From: Devosia sp.
Lineage (GTDB): Bacteria; Pseudomonadota; Alphaproteobacteria; Rhizobiales; Devosiaceae
NCBI RefSeq assembly: GCF_017307495.1
Contig: NZ_JAFKHE010000016.1
Span: 124,001 to 188,000 of the forward strand
Direction: 5' to 3'
DNA: 64,000 bases
Shown: in pieces, positions 36,927-44,715 of the stretch
How positions within the stretch are numbered: position 1 is the stretch's first letter
Layout: every line of letters begins with the position of its first letter
The notes under the pieces: generated by a model
Told to the model about the DNA's origin: nothing
Seen by the model: the letters and a program-made list of their open reading frames with translations, nothing else
Databases searched by the model: none
Position numbers and translations under genes: made by a program

Positions 36927-37760
36927 ATGCCCAACGCCTCCCGTCCCGCGCTCCCCGCCTTGAGGTCCGCACTCGTCGTGGGGCTGATGCTGCTGCTGGC
37001 CGCCTGCGGCCGCTCGCCGACCAACTATGTCGGCATCCCGGGCGACAACGATCCGCATGACGGGGTGCGCCGCGCCTGGGGCCTGCCCATCCAGGGGCTG
37101 GACGTGGCGCGCTACCAGGGCCGGATCGATTTCGGCTCGGCGCGCTCCGGTGGCGTGCATTTCGTCTACATCAAGTCCACCGAAGGCAAGGACTACATCG
37201 ACCCCAACTTCTACGACAACTGGCGCGGGGCGCAGGCCTCGGGCATGGCGCGCGGCGCCTACCACTTCATGACCTGGTGCAGCCTCGCCTCCGAGCAGGC
37301 CGCCTGGTTCGTGCGGATGGTGCCGAACGATCCCGACGCGCTGCCCCCGGTGCTCGACCTGGAGTGGAACAACCATTCGAGCTGCAAGAACAAGCACAAC
37401 CGCGACGACATCCTCGAAAAGGTGCGGGTGATGCTGGACGCCATGGAGCGCCACACCGGCAAGGTGCCGATCATCTATACCGACATGAACTTCTACCGCG
37501 ACATCCTCGCCGGCGAGCATTTCGACAGCTCGTTCTGGCTGCGCTCGACGGCGGCCGAGCCGCACATGAAGTATGGCGACCGGCCGTGGCTGATCTGGCA
37601 GTGGACGCAGACCGGCACGATGTCGGGCATCAATACCGAGGTCGACCGCAACGCCTTCTACGGCAGCGAGACCGAATGGGTGCAGTTCCTGCTCACCGGA
37701 TGCGACCCGCGCATGCTGGACCGGCTCGGGCCACAGGGCCGCTGCGGCTCGCTCAAGTAG
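36927..37760 (+). CDS. GH25 lysozyme-like lipoprotein
   Basis: 277 residues. A lipoprotein signal (SALVVGLMLLLAACG, lipobox LAAC) predicts anchoring in the envelope. The GH25 domain follows: QGLDVARYQGRIDF (catalytic Asp region), YIKSTEGKDYID, AYHFMTW, PVLDLEW (catalytic Asp/Glu pair) and WLIWQWTQ. It is expected to cleave the muramic acid-glucosamine bond. Its place suggests a role in peptidoglycan remodelling. The 295 bases upstream hold no gene that I can recognise. Confidence 0.9.
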   Translation: MPNASRPALPALRSALVVGLMLLLAACGRSPTNYVGIPGDNDPHDGVRRAWGLPIQGLDVARYQGRIDFGSARSGGVHFVYIKSTEGKDYIDPNFYDNWRGAQASGMARGAYHFMTWCSLASEQAAWFVRMVPNDPDALPPVLDLEWNNHSSCKNKHNRDDILEKVRVMLDAMERHTGKVPIIYTDMNFYRDILAGEHFDSSFWLRSTAAEPHMKYGDRPWLIWQWTQTGTMSGINTEVDRNAFYGSETEWVQFLLTGCDPRMLDRLGPQGRCGSLK

Positions 37761-37866
37761 GTCGGCGGCAAGGGCTTCGCCATCAACTTGTCATGACTCG
37801 GGGTAAGGTCTAGCTTCCGCTGTGTAATTTGCCGGCAGGCGCCGGCAGCAGCGAGGAGGCAGGATC

Positions 37867-37989
37867 ATGGCCAAGGGACAACTGCGTTCGAACAAGGAAG
37901 CCAAGAAGCCCAAGAAGGAAAAGCCGAAAGTGCTGGCGACGGCGGGGCTGAGCACCGTCACGACCGCCGCGCCGGGCAAGAAGAAGTAG
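37867..37989 (+). CDS. Conserved 40-residue Lys-rich protein
   Basis: Reads MAKGQLRSNKEAKKPKKEKP and ends PGKKK. A textbook AGGAGG ribosome binding site (37854-37859) lies 7 bases before the ATG. The protein is strongly basic and lacks hydrophobic segments. Similar short proteins beginning MAKGQ-RSN-EAKKPK are, to my memory, common in Hyphomicrobiales but without a known role; nucleic-acid or ribosome association is a guess. It stands alone between the GH25 gene and marC. Confidence 0.75.
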   Translation: MAKGQLRSNKEAKKPKKEKPKVLATAGLSTVTTAAPGKKK

Positions 37990-38031
37990 TAGCGCGACCG
38001 GGAGGGCCGTGGCCGACGCCGCGGCCCCTTC

Positions 38032-38685
38032 CTATCCTGCGGCCTGGAGCACGGCGCCGACGAGCCCGCTGGCCTTGACCCCGTCGAGCAGGAACTGGAC
38101 GGCCAGCGCGGCGAGCAGCACGCCGACGACACGGGTGACGACGGCCAGGCCGGTCAGCCCCAGCAGTCGCTGGATCGGGATCGCCACCAGCATGACGGCG
38201 TAGCAGAGCAGCAGGATCGCCAGCAGCGCGGCGACCACGACGAACCAACCGAAGGTGAAGCTGCCGCTCGCGGTCGTGAGAAGGATCACGGCACTGATCG
38301 CGCCCGGCCCGGCCAGCAGCGGCGTCGCCAGCGGAAACACCGAGATGTCCTGGCGGCCCTGGGCCTCGTTTTCTTCCTCGGGCGTCGTGCCCGTGCCGCC
38401 CGAGTGGCGGGCGAACACCATGTCGATCGAGATCAGCAGCAGCAGGATGCCGCCGGCAATCCTGAGCGCGGGCAGCGTGATGCCGAACAGGCGCAACAGC
38501 ACCTCGCCGAACACGGCGAAGAACAGCAGGATCACCGCCGCGACCACCGTGCCGCGCAGCGCCATGGCGCGGCGCTCGGCCTGCGTGTTCTTCTGCGTCA
38601 GCGCCGCATAGACGACCAGCAGGTCCGCCGGCCCGAGGGTGGCAAAGAAGGTGGTCAGCGCGAGCAGCAGGGTGTCGATGGGCAT
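38032..38685 (-). CDS. MarC-family integral membrane protein
   Basis: 217 residues with six hydrophobic helices. The MarC signature appears in FFATLGPADLLVVYAALTQ, IAGGILLLLISIDMVFA and FPLATPLLAGPGAISAVILL. The family was once thought to affect multiple antibiotic resistance, but its transport function is not established. A short loop rich in charged residues (TTPEEENEAQGRQD) separates the two halves. It shares direction with gshB upstream. Confidence 0.9.
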   Translation of the reverse strand: MPIDTLLLALTTFFATLGPADLLVVYAALTQKNTQAERRAMALRGTVVAAVILLFFAVFGEVLLRLFGITLPALRIAGGILLLLISIDMVFARHSGGTGTTPEEENEAQGRQDISVFPLATPLLAGPGAISAVILLTTASGSFTFGWFVVVAALLAILLLCYAVMLVAIPIQRLLGLTGLAVVTRVVGVLLAALAVQFLLDGVKASGLVGAVLQAAG

Positions 38686-38724
38686 GGCGCGAACATGCCG
38701 GAAGCGGTGCGATTTGGCGAGGGT

Positions 38725-39669
38725 CTAGCTCCGCCGCCTTTCGATCGCGTCCCAGATCAGCACCGCGATGTCCGGTCCGCCGAAGCGCTTGATCTCGCGG
38801 ATGCCGGTGGGGCTCGTGACGTTGATCTCGGTGAGGTAGTCGCCGATCACGTCGATGCCGACGAAGATCATGTCGCGCGCCTTCAGCGCCGGGGCGATGG
38901 CGGCGCAGATCTCGCGCTCGCGCGCCGTGAGTTCCGAGAGTTCGGGGCGGCCGCCGACATGCATGTTGGAGCGCGCCTCGCCCTCGGCGGGAATGCGGTT
39001 GAGGCCGGCGACGGGCTCGCCGTCGACGAGGATGATGCGCTTGTCGCCCTTCCTGACGTCCGGCAGGTAGCGCTGCACCATGAAGGGCTCGCGGAAGCTC
39101 TGCTCGAACAGCTCGATCAGCGAATTGAGGTTCTGGTCGCCCGCCTGCAGCAGGAACACGCCGGCGCCGCCATTGCCGTAGAGCGGCTTCAAAATGATGT
39201 TGCCGTGCTCACGGCGGAACTCGTGAATCAGCGCCCGGTCGCGCGTCACCAGCGTCGGCGGCATCAGCTCGGGAAACTCGGTGACGAGGATCTTCTCGGG
39301 GGCGTTGCGCACGGCGGCGGGTGGATTGACCACGAAGGTGTGCGGGTGGATGCGCTCGAGCAGGTGCGTGAGCGTGGTGTAGTTCATGTCGAACGGCGGG
39401 TCCTGCCGCATCAGGACCACGTCGTAGGTCGAGAGGTCGGCGCGGGCAAACTCACCGAGCGCGAAATGCTCGCCCCGGGGCTTGTCGAACACCTGGATCG
39501 GGGCCAGCTCGGCCGAGACCTTGTTGTCGCGCAGGGCCAGCGACTGCGGCACGTAATAATCGACCCGGTGCCCGCGCGCCTGGGCTTCGAGCATCAGCGC
39601 GAAGGTCGAGTCGCCCCACGGATTGATGGTCGCGATGGGATCCATCTGCACGGCAATCTTCAAAGTCAC
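38725..39669 (-). CDS. gshB: Glutathione synthetase
   Basis: Joins gamma-glutamylcysteine and glycine with ATP. 314 residues, ATP-grasp fold. The N-terminal domain is [20 protein letters not shown]. The ATP-grasp segment is [18 protein letters not shown], with [20 protein letters not shown] and [20 protein letters not shown] carrying metal ligands. The GTG at 39669 fits the family. It follows yraN across a REP element. Confidence 0.96.
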   Translation of the reverse strand: MTLKIAVQMDPIATINPWGDSTFALMLEAQARGHRVDYYVPQSLALRDNKVSAELAPIQVFDKPRGEHFALGEFARADLSTYDVVLMRQDPPFDMNYTTLTHLLERIHPHTFVVNPPAAVRNAPEKILVTEFPELMPPTLVTRDRALIHEFRREHGNIILKPLYGNGGAGVFLLQAGDQNLNSLIELFEQSFREPFMVQRYLPDVRKGDKRIILVDGEPVAGLNRIPAEGEARSNMHVGGRPELSELTAREREICAAIAPALKARDMIFVGIDVIGDYLTEINVTSPTGIREIKRFGGPDIAVLIWDAIERRRS

Positions 39670-39699
39670 GTTCCGCTCCGATGCTGCAACACTCTCGGT

Positions 39700-39774
39700 G
39701 TCATTCCCGCGCAGGCGGGAATCCCTGTTTCAGGCACGCTCGCAAATGGAGTTCCCGCCTGCGCTGGGATGACC
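39700..39774. repeat. REP/BIME-like paired palindrome (family A, copy 5)
   Basis: TCATTCCCGCGCAGGCGGGA near 39701 and the inverse arm TCCCGCCTGCGCTGGGATGA near 39752 flank about 32 bases, in the gap between yraN and gshB. Confidence 0.85.
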
Positions 39775-39798
39775 CGGTGCGAGGGTGGACGCCGTGCT

Positions 39799-40206
39799 TC
39801 ATTCGGCCTGAAAAGCATTCCTCAAATGGCGCGGCCACATCATCGGCGCAAGGAAAATCACGTCGAAGCGGAGCGGCGCGGAGGCGAGTTCGGGGTGGCG
39901 GGCGACATAGTGCTCGGCGGCGCGGGCAATGCGGCGCGTGTTCACCGCCTCGAGCGCCACGCCGAGTTCAGCCCGCGACATGCGCGCCTTCACCTCGACG
40001 AAGACGGTGACCCCGAGCCGGCGGGCGACGAGGTCGAGCTCGCCGCCCGGTGTCTTCACGCGCCGCGCGAGGATGCGATAGCCCTTGAGGCGCAGGTACA
40101 AGGCGGCGAGATCCTCGCCGCGACGGCCGAACAGCTCGGCGCCGAGCCGGGCCGACCGGGTCTGCTGGCTGCCCCTATTCCTGGGCCTTGAGGGCGAGGG
40201 CGGCAT
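39799..40206 (-). CDS. YraN-like endonuclease-fold protein (UPF0102)
   Basis: 135 residues. Restriction-endonuclease-like core: GRRGEDLAALYLRLKGYRIL, then TPGGELDLVARR (catalytic Asp) and FVEVKARMS (ExK). The function is unknown; a Holliday-junction or repair nuclease role has been proposed because of the fold. The ATG at 40206 overlaps the rsmI 3' end by 32 bases; no better start lies downstream before the conserved core. The rsmI-yraN pair is conserved widely. Confidence 0.85.
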   Translation of the reverse strand: MPPSPSRPRNRGSQQTRSARLGAELFGRRGEDLAALYLRLKGYRILARRVKTPGGELDLVARRLGVTVFVEVKARMSRAELGVALEAVNTRRIARAAEHYVARHPELASAPLRFDVIFLAPMMWPRHLRNAFQAE

Positions 40207-41059
40207 CGTAGACGTCCTTGCGCTTGAGCCCGTAGCGGGCGGTGATTTCATCGACAGCCGCCCGCAGCGGCTGGGCCACCAGTGCGTCGGCGAGCGCGGC
40301 CTGCCAGTCGGCTTGCTCAACCACCACGCCTTCGGCGCCGCCGACGAGGATGACCGCCTCGCCCTTCGTCTCGCGTTCGCCGAACTGCCGTGCAAGGTCC
40401 GCCAGCGTACCGCGCTCGACGCGCTCGAAGCGCTTGGTCAGCTCGAGCGCCACCGCGGCCGGACGATCGCCGAAGGCATCGGCCATGGCCGCCAGCGTGT
40501 CGCCGAGGCGACGGGGGGATTCATAGAACACCAGCGTGTCGCCACGGGCCCGGAGCGCGGCCAGCGCATTGGCGCGCGCTCCGGCCTTGGCCGGCAGGAA
40601 CCCGATGAAGCCGAAAGTATCGGTCGGCAGGCCGGCGCTCGCCAGCGCGGCCAGCAGGGCCGAAGGGCCCGGCAGCGCGAAGACCGGCAGGCCCACCTCG
40701 CGCACGGCCCGGACCAGCGGGAAGCCGGGGTCGGACAGGAGCGGCGTGCCGGCATCGGAGATCTGCGCCACCGCCCGGCCCGCGCCGATCGCGGCAATGA
40801 CCTCGCCGACGCGGGCCCGCTCGTTGTGCTCGTGCAGCGATTTTCGCGGCGTACGGATGCCGTAGTGATCGAGCAGCGTCGCCGAATGGCGCGTGTCCTC
40901 GCACAGGACCAGATCGGCCGCGGCGAGGGTCTCGAGGGCGCGCAGCGTGATGTCCTTGAGATTGCCGATCGGGGTGGCGACCACGTACAGGCCCGCGGCC
41001 AGCGGGGGCGCGGCAAACGCCGTGCCGGCAATGAAGTAGCTGTGCGGCCGCTCGTCCAA
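40175..41059 (-). CDS. rsmI: 16S rRNA (cytidine-2'-O)-methyltransferase
   Basis: Methylates the ribose of C1402 in 16S rRNA with SAM. 294 residues, tetrapyrrole-methylase fold. LYVVATPIGNLKDITLRALE, LCEDTRHSATLLDHYGI and AQISDAGTPLLSDPGFPLV are all family signatures. No ATG fits. The TTG at 41059 has a run of G six bases upstream and gives a normal length. It is divergent from the LppC-type lipoprotein gene at 41171, as in many proteobacteria. Confidence 0.95.
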   Translation of the reverse strand: MDERPHSYFIAGTAFAAPPLAAGLYVVATPIGNLKDITLRALETLAAADLVLCEDTRHSATLLDHYGIRTPRKSLHEHNERARVGEVIAAIGAGRAVAQISDAGTPLLSDPGFPLVRAVREVGLPVFALPGPSALLAALASAGLPTDTFGFIGFLPAKAGARANALAALRARGDTLVFYESPRRLGDTLAAMADAFGDRPAAVALELTKRFERVERGTLADLARQFGERETKGEAVILVGGAEGVVVEQADWQAALADALVAQPLRAAVDEITARYGLKRKDVYDAALALKAQE

Positions 41060-41170
41060 ACCACCCCCCGGGCACGTAGATGCAAGGTTAGGCCCGGGCT
41101 TTATGCAGCGGGCGCGATTCTGTATAGACGCCGCAGGGAACGGCGCTGTGGCGCCAGAGTGCGGGACTTC

Positions 41171-42373
41171 ATGACAACAGGGCAAGTGCGAACTTCGGGC
41201 GGGTTGAGGCTGTTGGGACTCGGCATCGTTGCGGCAGCGATCCTTGCGGGCTGCTCGGCTGGCAACTTCAACTTCGGTCCCGGCTCGACCAGCGGTGGTC
41301 CGACGACCATGCCGACGGCGGCCGGCAAGAGCTTCGGCAAGGGCCCGGTGCGGGTGGCGCTGCTGCTGCCGCTGTCGGGCGACGCCAATATCGCCTCGGT
41401 CGGCCAATCGCTGGCCAATGCCTCCGAACTCGCCATCCAGTTCGTCGAGACCAACCCCAATATCGGGGAAAACATCACCGTCGTGCTCAAGGACACCGGC
41501 ACTTCCGTGCCCGGCGCCACGCAGGCGGCGCAGCAGGCGCTCGGCGAAGGCGCAAGCCTGATCCTCGGCCCGTTGCGCGCCGACCAGGTGACGGCGGTGG
41601 GCCAGGTGGCCAAGGCCGCCGGAGTGCCGGTCATCGGCTTCTCCAACAATTCGGGCGCCGCCAGCCCGGGCGTCTACCTGCTCAACGTCCTGCCCGAGAG
41701 CGAGGTGAAGCGGTCGATGGGCTATGCCAACAAGCTGGGCAAGAAGGCCTTCGCCGGCGTCTTCCCGACGACCGATTTCGGCCGCATCCAGGAGGGTGCG
41801 TTCCGGCAGGCGACCGCTGATCTGGGGCTCAATGCCCGCGCGGTCTACAATTTCTCGTCCGAGGCCGAGGCGCGCAATGTCGTCACGCAGTTGGTGCCGA
41901 TGCTGCAGGCCGGGCAGCTCGATGCGCTGTTCATCCCGGATCGTGCCACCGCGCCGAGCCTTGCGAACCTGCTCAACGAGGCCGGCATCCCGCCCGGCAA
42001 GGTACAGTTGATCGGCTCCGCCGACTGGGATGGCGATCCGGCCATCCTCAACACCACGGCGCTGGCGGGGGCGATCTTCCCGGCGGTCGACGATGCCGGC
42101 TACAATGCGCTGCTGCCCGAGTACCAGGCAAAGTTCGGCTCGGCGCCGCACAAGCTCGCCACCATCGCCTATACGGCGACGATCCTCGCCAATGCCGGCT
42201 CGCTCGCCAACGGCACGCCGAAATACGACCGGGCGCAGCTGACGCTGCCGGCCGGGTTCAACGGCCGGGACGGCGTGTTCCGCTTCCTCGCCGACGGCCG
42301 GAGCGAATATGCGCTGGTGATCAAGCAGGTCGCGATCGGCAGCGCCAGCATCGCCGAGGCGGCGAAGCTCTAG
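41171..42373 (+). CDS. LppC/LpoA-type lipoprotein (penicillin-binding protein activator family)
   Basis: 400 residues. Lipoprotein signal with lipobox ILAGC near residue 28, then a Gly/Ser/Thr linker and a type I periplasmic-binding fold: VRVALLLPLSGDANIASVGQ, ASLILGPLRADQVTAVGQVA and PVIGFSNNSGAASPGVYLL. In gammaproteobacteria the related LpoA activates PBP1A from the outer membrane. Alphaproteobacterial members lack the N-terminal TPR domain, as here, so the role is inferred. It is divergent from rsmI. Confidence 0.88.
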   Translation: MTTGQVRTSGGLRLLGLGIVAAAILAGCSAGNFNFGPGSTSGGPTTMPTAAGKSFGKGPVRVALLLPLSGDANIASVGQSLANASELAIQFVETNPNIGENITVVLKDTGTSVPGATQAAQQALGEGASLILGPLRADQVTAVGQVAKAAGVPVIGFSNNSGAASPGVYLLNVLPESEVKRSMGYANKLGKKAFAGVFPTTDFGRIQEGAFRQATADLGLNARAVYNFSSEAEARNVVTQLVPMLQAGQLDALFIPDRATAPSLANLLNEAGIPPGKVQLIGSADWDGDPAILNTTALAGAIFPAVDDAGYNALLPEYQAKFGSAPHKLATIAYTATILANAGSLANGTPKYDRAQLTLPAGFNGRDGVFRFLADGRSEYALVIKQVAIGSASIAEAAKL

Positions 42374-42389
42374 AAGACTCTGGTCGCGC

Positions 42390-42917
42390 CTAGCAGTACA
42401 GCGCGTTCTCGCGCACGACGCACGAGCCGCCGTCGGTGACGACCAGCTTGCCGCCCTTGAACGGGGTGACGGCGACAAAGGAACTGGCCGAGAAGGCAAT
42501 GGCGCTGGCCCAGCGACCGTCCGACCACAGCCACAACATCGGGGCCGGCGCGGCATCGGCCTTGGGCTCCTTGATGATGCCGGGGTACTGGATGTTGGCG
42601 CTGGCGAGGCCATCGGTCGAATAGACGCCGCTGTCGGTCTCCATCACGTCGACGACGGTCACATGGCCGTAGCCGATCTTCCGGATTGAGGATTCCTTGA
42701 TCGGCTTGATGGACACCCCTGGCTCCATCTTGAAGTCCCACTTGAGCAGCTTGTCGGGGTCGATCGGGGTCGCGACGAGCTGGCTGGCCGAATGCAGCAG
42801 CGTGCGCATCGGCTGGTCGTCGGCGACGGCTGCCGGCAGCAATTCAGGAAGGGCGGTGAGGCAAACGGCTCCGAGACCGATCAGGCCTCCGAGCATGAGC
42901 GCGCGCGACGTCTCCAC
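42390..42917 (-). CDS. Exported protein of unknown function
   Basis: 175 residues from a GTG with GGAGG 6 bases upstream. The N-terminus (RALMLGGLIGLGAVCLTALP) is a signal peptide or anchor. The rest is a soluble, mostly beta-rich domain without motifs I recognise; two Cys near the C-terminus (GSCVVRENALYC) could form a disulfide. Its promoter region is unusual for this window, with three GGTTAA-type palindromes. It is convergent with the LppC-type gene. Confidence 0.7.
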   Translation of the reverse strand: METSRALMLGGLIGLGAVCLTALPELLPAAVADDQPMRTLLHSASQLVATPIDPDKLLKWDFKMEPGVSIKPIKESSIRKIGYGHVTVVDVMETDSGVYSTDGLASANIQYPGIIKEPKADAAPAPMLWLWSDGRWASAIAFSASSFVAVTPFKGGKLVVTDGGSCVVRENALYC

Positions 42918-43023
42918 GATTTACCTCCGGTTAACCGTTCTCGTTAACCAGAGATCAACCACGCGGGCAAAAAGCGTGTCAAAATGAAACACGCGTTAGG
43001 GTTAATTTAACCATGCCGGAGCG
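42918..43023 (-). promoter_or_regulatory. Promoter region with repeated GTTAAC palindromes, CtrA-box-like
   Basis: The sequence holds GGTTAACC (42929-42936), GTTAACC (42943-42949) and the palindrome GGTTAATTTAACC (43000-43012). The last one, with the preceding TTAG (42996-42999), gives TTAG-N7-TTAACC, one base from the CtrA consensus TTAA-N7-TTAAC. A minus-strand TTGACA is present at 42977-42982, with a poor -10 (GTTGAT) 17 bases on. This would control the exported protein gene starting at 42917. Confidence 0.35.
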
Positions 43024-43632
43024 CTACAGGGCGGCGCTCAGCTGCTCGACAGCCTCGACGAAGCGGTCATAGGCCTCGCGCGTCGGCCAGGGCCGGATCA
43101 GCTTCTCGAACGGCTCGAACTCGAACACCGGGAAACTGGGTTCGCCAAAGAACTTCCGCGCCTCCTCGGGGGCAAAGCCGGAGAGGTGGGTTGCCTCGAG
43201 ATAGGCGGCTTCCCGGTCGGCCCGCTTGATCTGCTTCTGCACGGCCGCCGCCGGGACGGCCGGCAGCGAGAAGCGGAGGTAGACCGCGCCGAGCAGCCGG
43301 TTCTCGACGTCCTTGTAGTTGCCGCCCATGGCCGCCTTGAAGGGCGAGATGATGTCGCCCATCACGTATTCGGGCGCATCGTGCAGGACGGCATAGAGCT
43401 GCGCCCGCACGTCGGCGTCGCGATTGACGGCCCGGAACAGCTCGAGCACGAGGATCGAGTGCTGGGCGACGGTGAACGGATAGTCGCCCGTGGTCTGGCC
43501 GTTCCAGCGCGCCACCCGGGCGAGGCCGTGGGCGATGTCGCTCAGTTCCACGTCGAGCGGCGACGGATCGAGGATGTCGAGCCGCCTGCCCGACAGCATG
43601 CGCTGCCACGCCCGCTCCTTGCCTCGCGCCAT
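43024..43632 (-). CDS. HD-domain hydrolase, YfbR-like 5'-nucleotidase family
   Basis: 202 residues. The HD metal site is visible: His in IAHGLARVARWNGQT, His in FTVAQHS, the HD pair in LYAVLHDAPEYVMGDIISPF and Asp in IKRADREAAYLEA. YfbR-type enzymes dephosphorylate deoxynucleoside monophosphates. The ATG at 43632 is preferred because GGAG is 7 bases upstream; an ATG at 43647 lacks a ribosome binding site. It stands alone between its neighbours. Confidence 0.82.
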   Translation of the reverse strand: MARGKERAWQRMLSGRRLDILDPSPLDVELSDIAHGLARVARWNGQTTGDYPFTVAQHSILVLELFRAVNRDADVRAQLYAVLHDAPEYVMGDIISPFKAAMGGNYKDVENRLLGAVYLRFSLPAVPAAAVQKQIKRADREAAYLEATHLSGFAPEEARKFFGEPSFPVFEFEPFEKLIRPWPTREAYDRFVEAVEQLSAAL

Positions 43633-43715
43633 TGTCCGCTCCGTCATCGAGAAGGAAGGGAACGTAGTGGGAACGCGGGTGATTCGCCAATTTGGATCGG
43701 CGAAATCGTGCCCCG

Positions 43716-43845
43716 ACCCCTCACCCGTCCCGGCTCCGCCGGTCTACCCTCTCCCCGACGGGGAGAGGGACAGAGGTGATCGTCGATGCTTCGGCATTCT
43801 TCTCCCCGTCGGGGAGAAGGTGGCGCGCAGCGCCGGATGAGGGGT
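43716..43845. repeat. Composite C/T-rich repeat (family B, full copy 2)
   Basis: Nearly identical over its whole length to the element at 24651-24781, including the similar spacer (GATGCTTCGGCATTCTTCTC against GATGCTTTGGTGTTCTTCTC). It ends at the stop codon of ygfZ, just as the first copy ends at the stop of xynB. Confidence 0.85.
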
Positions 43846-44663
43846 TACTCCTCCGCGCCCACTTCCCCAAACTGGTAGGTCGCGTAGGGCGGCAGTTCCA
43901 GCGTCACCGGCTTTCCGGCGACGGTGACCGAAGATGGGTCAGTGATGCGGTCGAGCCTGATGATCGCCACGGCCCGGCCGTCGACCACCTCGCCGATCGT
44001 CCCGGCTTCCCGGCTCCCGGCAACCACCGGCGTGCCCGCCGGTGCATCGATGCCCGAGACGATCACCGGGCGGCGGCGGGCGGTGCCGCGATGCTTCATG
44101 CGGGAGACGACTTCCTGGCCGATGTAGCAGCCCTTGACGAAGTCGATGCCGTCGAGAAGGTCGAGGCCGATATCGTGGGCGAACACCTCGTCGACGCCGA
44201 AGTCGGCCCCCTGCTCCGGCACGCCGGCCGCGATGCGGTGGCGGGCAAACGCATCGTCGGGCGGCAGCCAGCCTGCGGTTGCGGCGTTCTCGGCGATGAC
44301 GCGCTCCCCGAGCCCGCGCGGATCGGCGTGGCCGACCCCTTCGGTCCAGCCATCGAAGGTCCAGCCCACCGAGTGCGTCTGCCTGAGGTCGTCGATCTCG
44401 ACCTTGGCGCGCAACCGGTAGAGCTTCATCTTCCTGAGGAAGGCTTCGGCGACCGAGTGGTCGACATCGAGCCAGAAGGCTCCGTCGGCCCAGCCGCTCA
44501 GCCCTTCGGCCTGCACCTTGCCCTGGGGCGACAGCAGCGCCCACCATACGGCCGGCCCCGGTTCGGCCAGCAGGCGCCCCGTAACCACGTCGAACAGCAG
44601 CTTCTGCGCCTCCGGGCCGGAAAAGCGGAAGGCGGCACGGGACGGTCGGAGGATTGTGGGCAT
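43845..44663 (-). CDS. ygfZ: YgfZ/GcvT-family folate-binding protein
   Basis: 272 residues. The family signature KGCYIGQEVVSRMKHRG with the conserved Cys is intact. YgfZ is a tetrahydrofolate-dependent helper for assembly or repair of iron-sulfur clusters in certain enzymes, including MiaB, which is encoded in this window. The ATG at 44663 matches the family start PTILRPSRAAFRFSG. It is divergent from the dihydroorotase gene, with 52 bases between the two starts. Confidence 0.92.
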   Translation of the reverse strand: MPTILRPSRAAFRFSGPEAQKLLFDVVTGRLLAEPGPAVWWALLSPQGKVQAEGLSGWADGAFWLDVDHSVAEAFLRKMKLYRLRAKVEIDDLRQTHSVGWTFDGWTEGVGHADPRGLGERVIAENAATAGWLPPDDAFARHRIAAGVPEQGADFGVDEVFAHDIGLDLLDGIDFVKGCYIGQEVVSRMKHRGTARRRPVIVSGIDAPAGTPVVAGSREAGTIGEVVDGRAVAIIRLDRITDPSSVTVAGKPVTLELPPYATYQFGEVGAEE

Positions 44664-44715
44664 GGGTGGGTTTCCGCTACACCCGGCCGAACGCACGGGA
44701 CCGGGAGCACCAGAC

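Noticed and set aside
41060..42613. 500-codon upstream extension of rsmI on the minus strand
   Set aside because: It runs antisense through the LppC-type lipoprotein gene, whose signal peptide and fold are clear. The rsmI family start fits the TTG at 41059.
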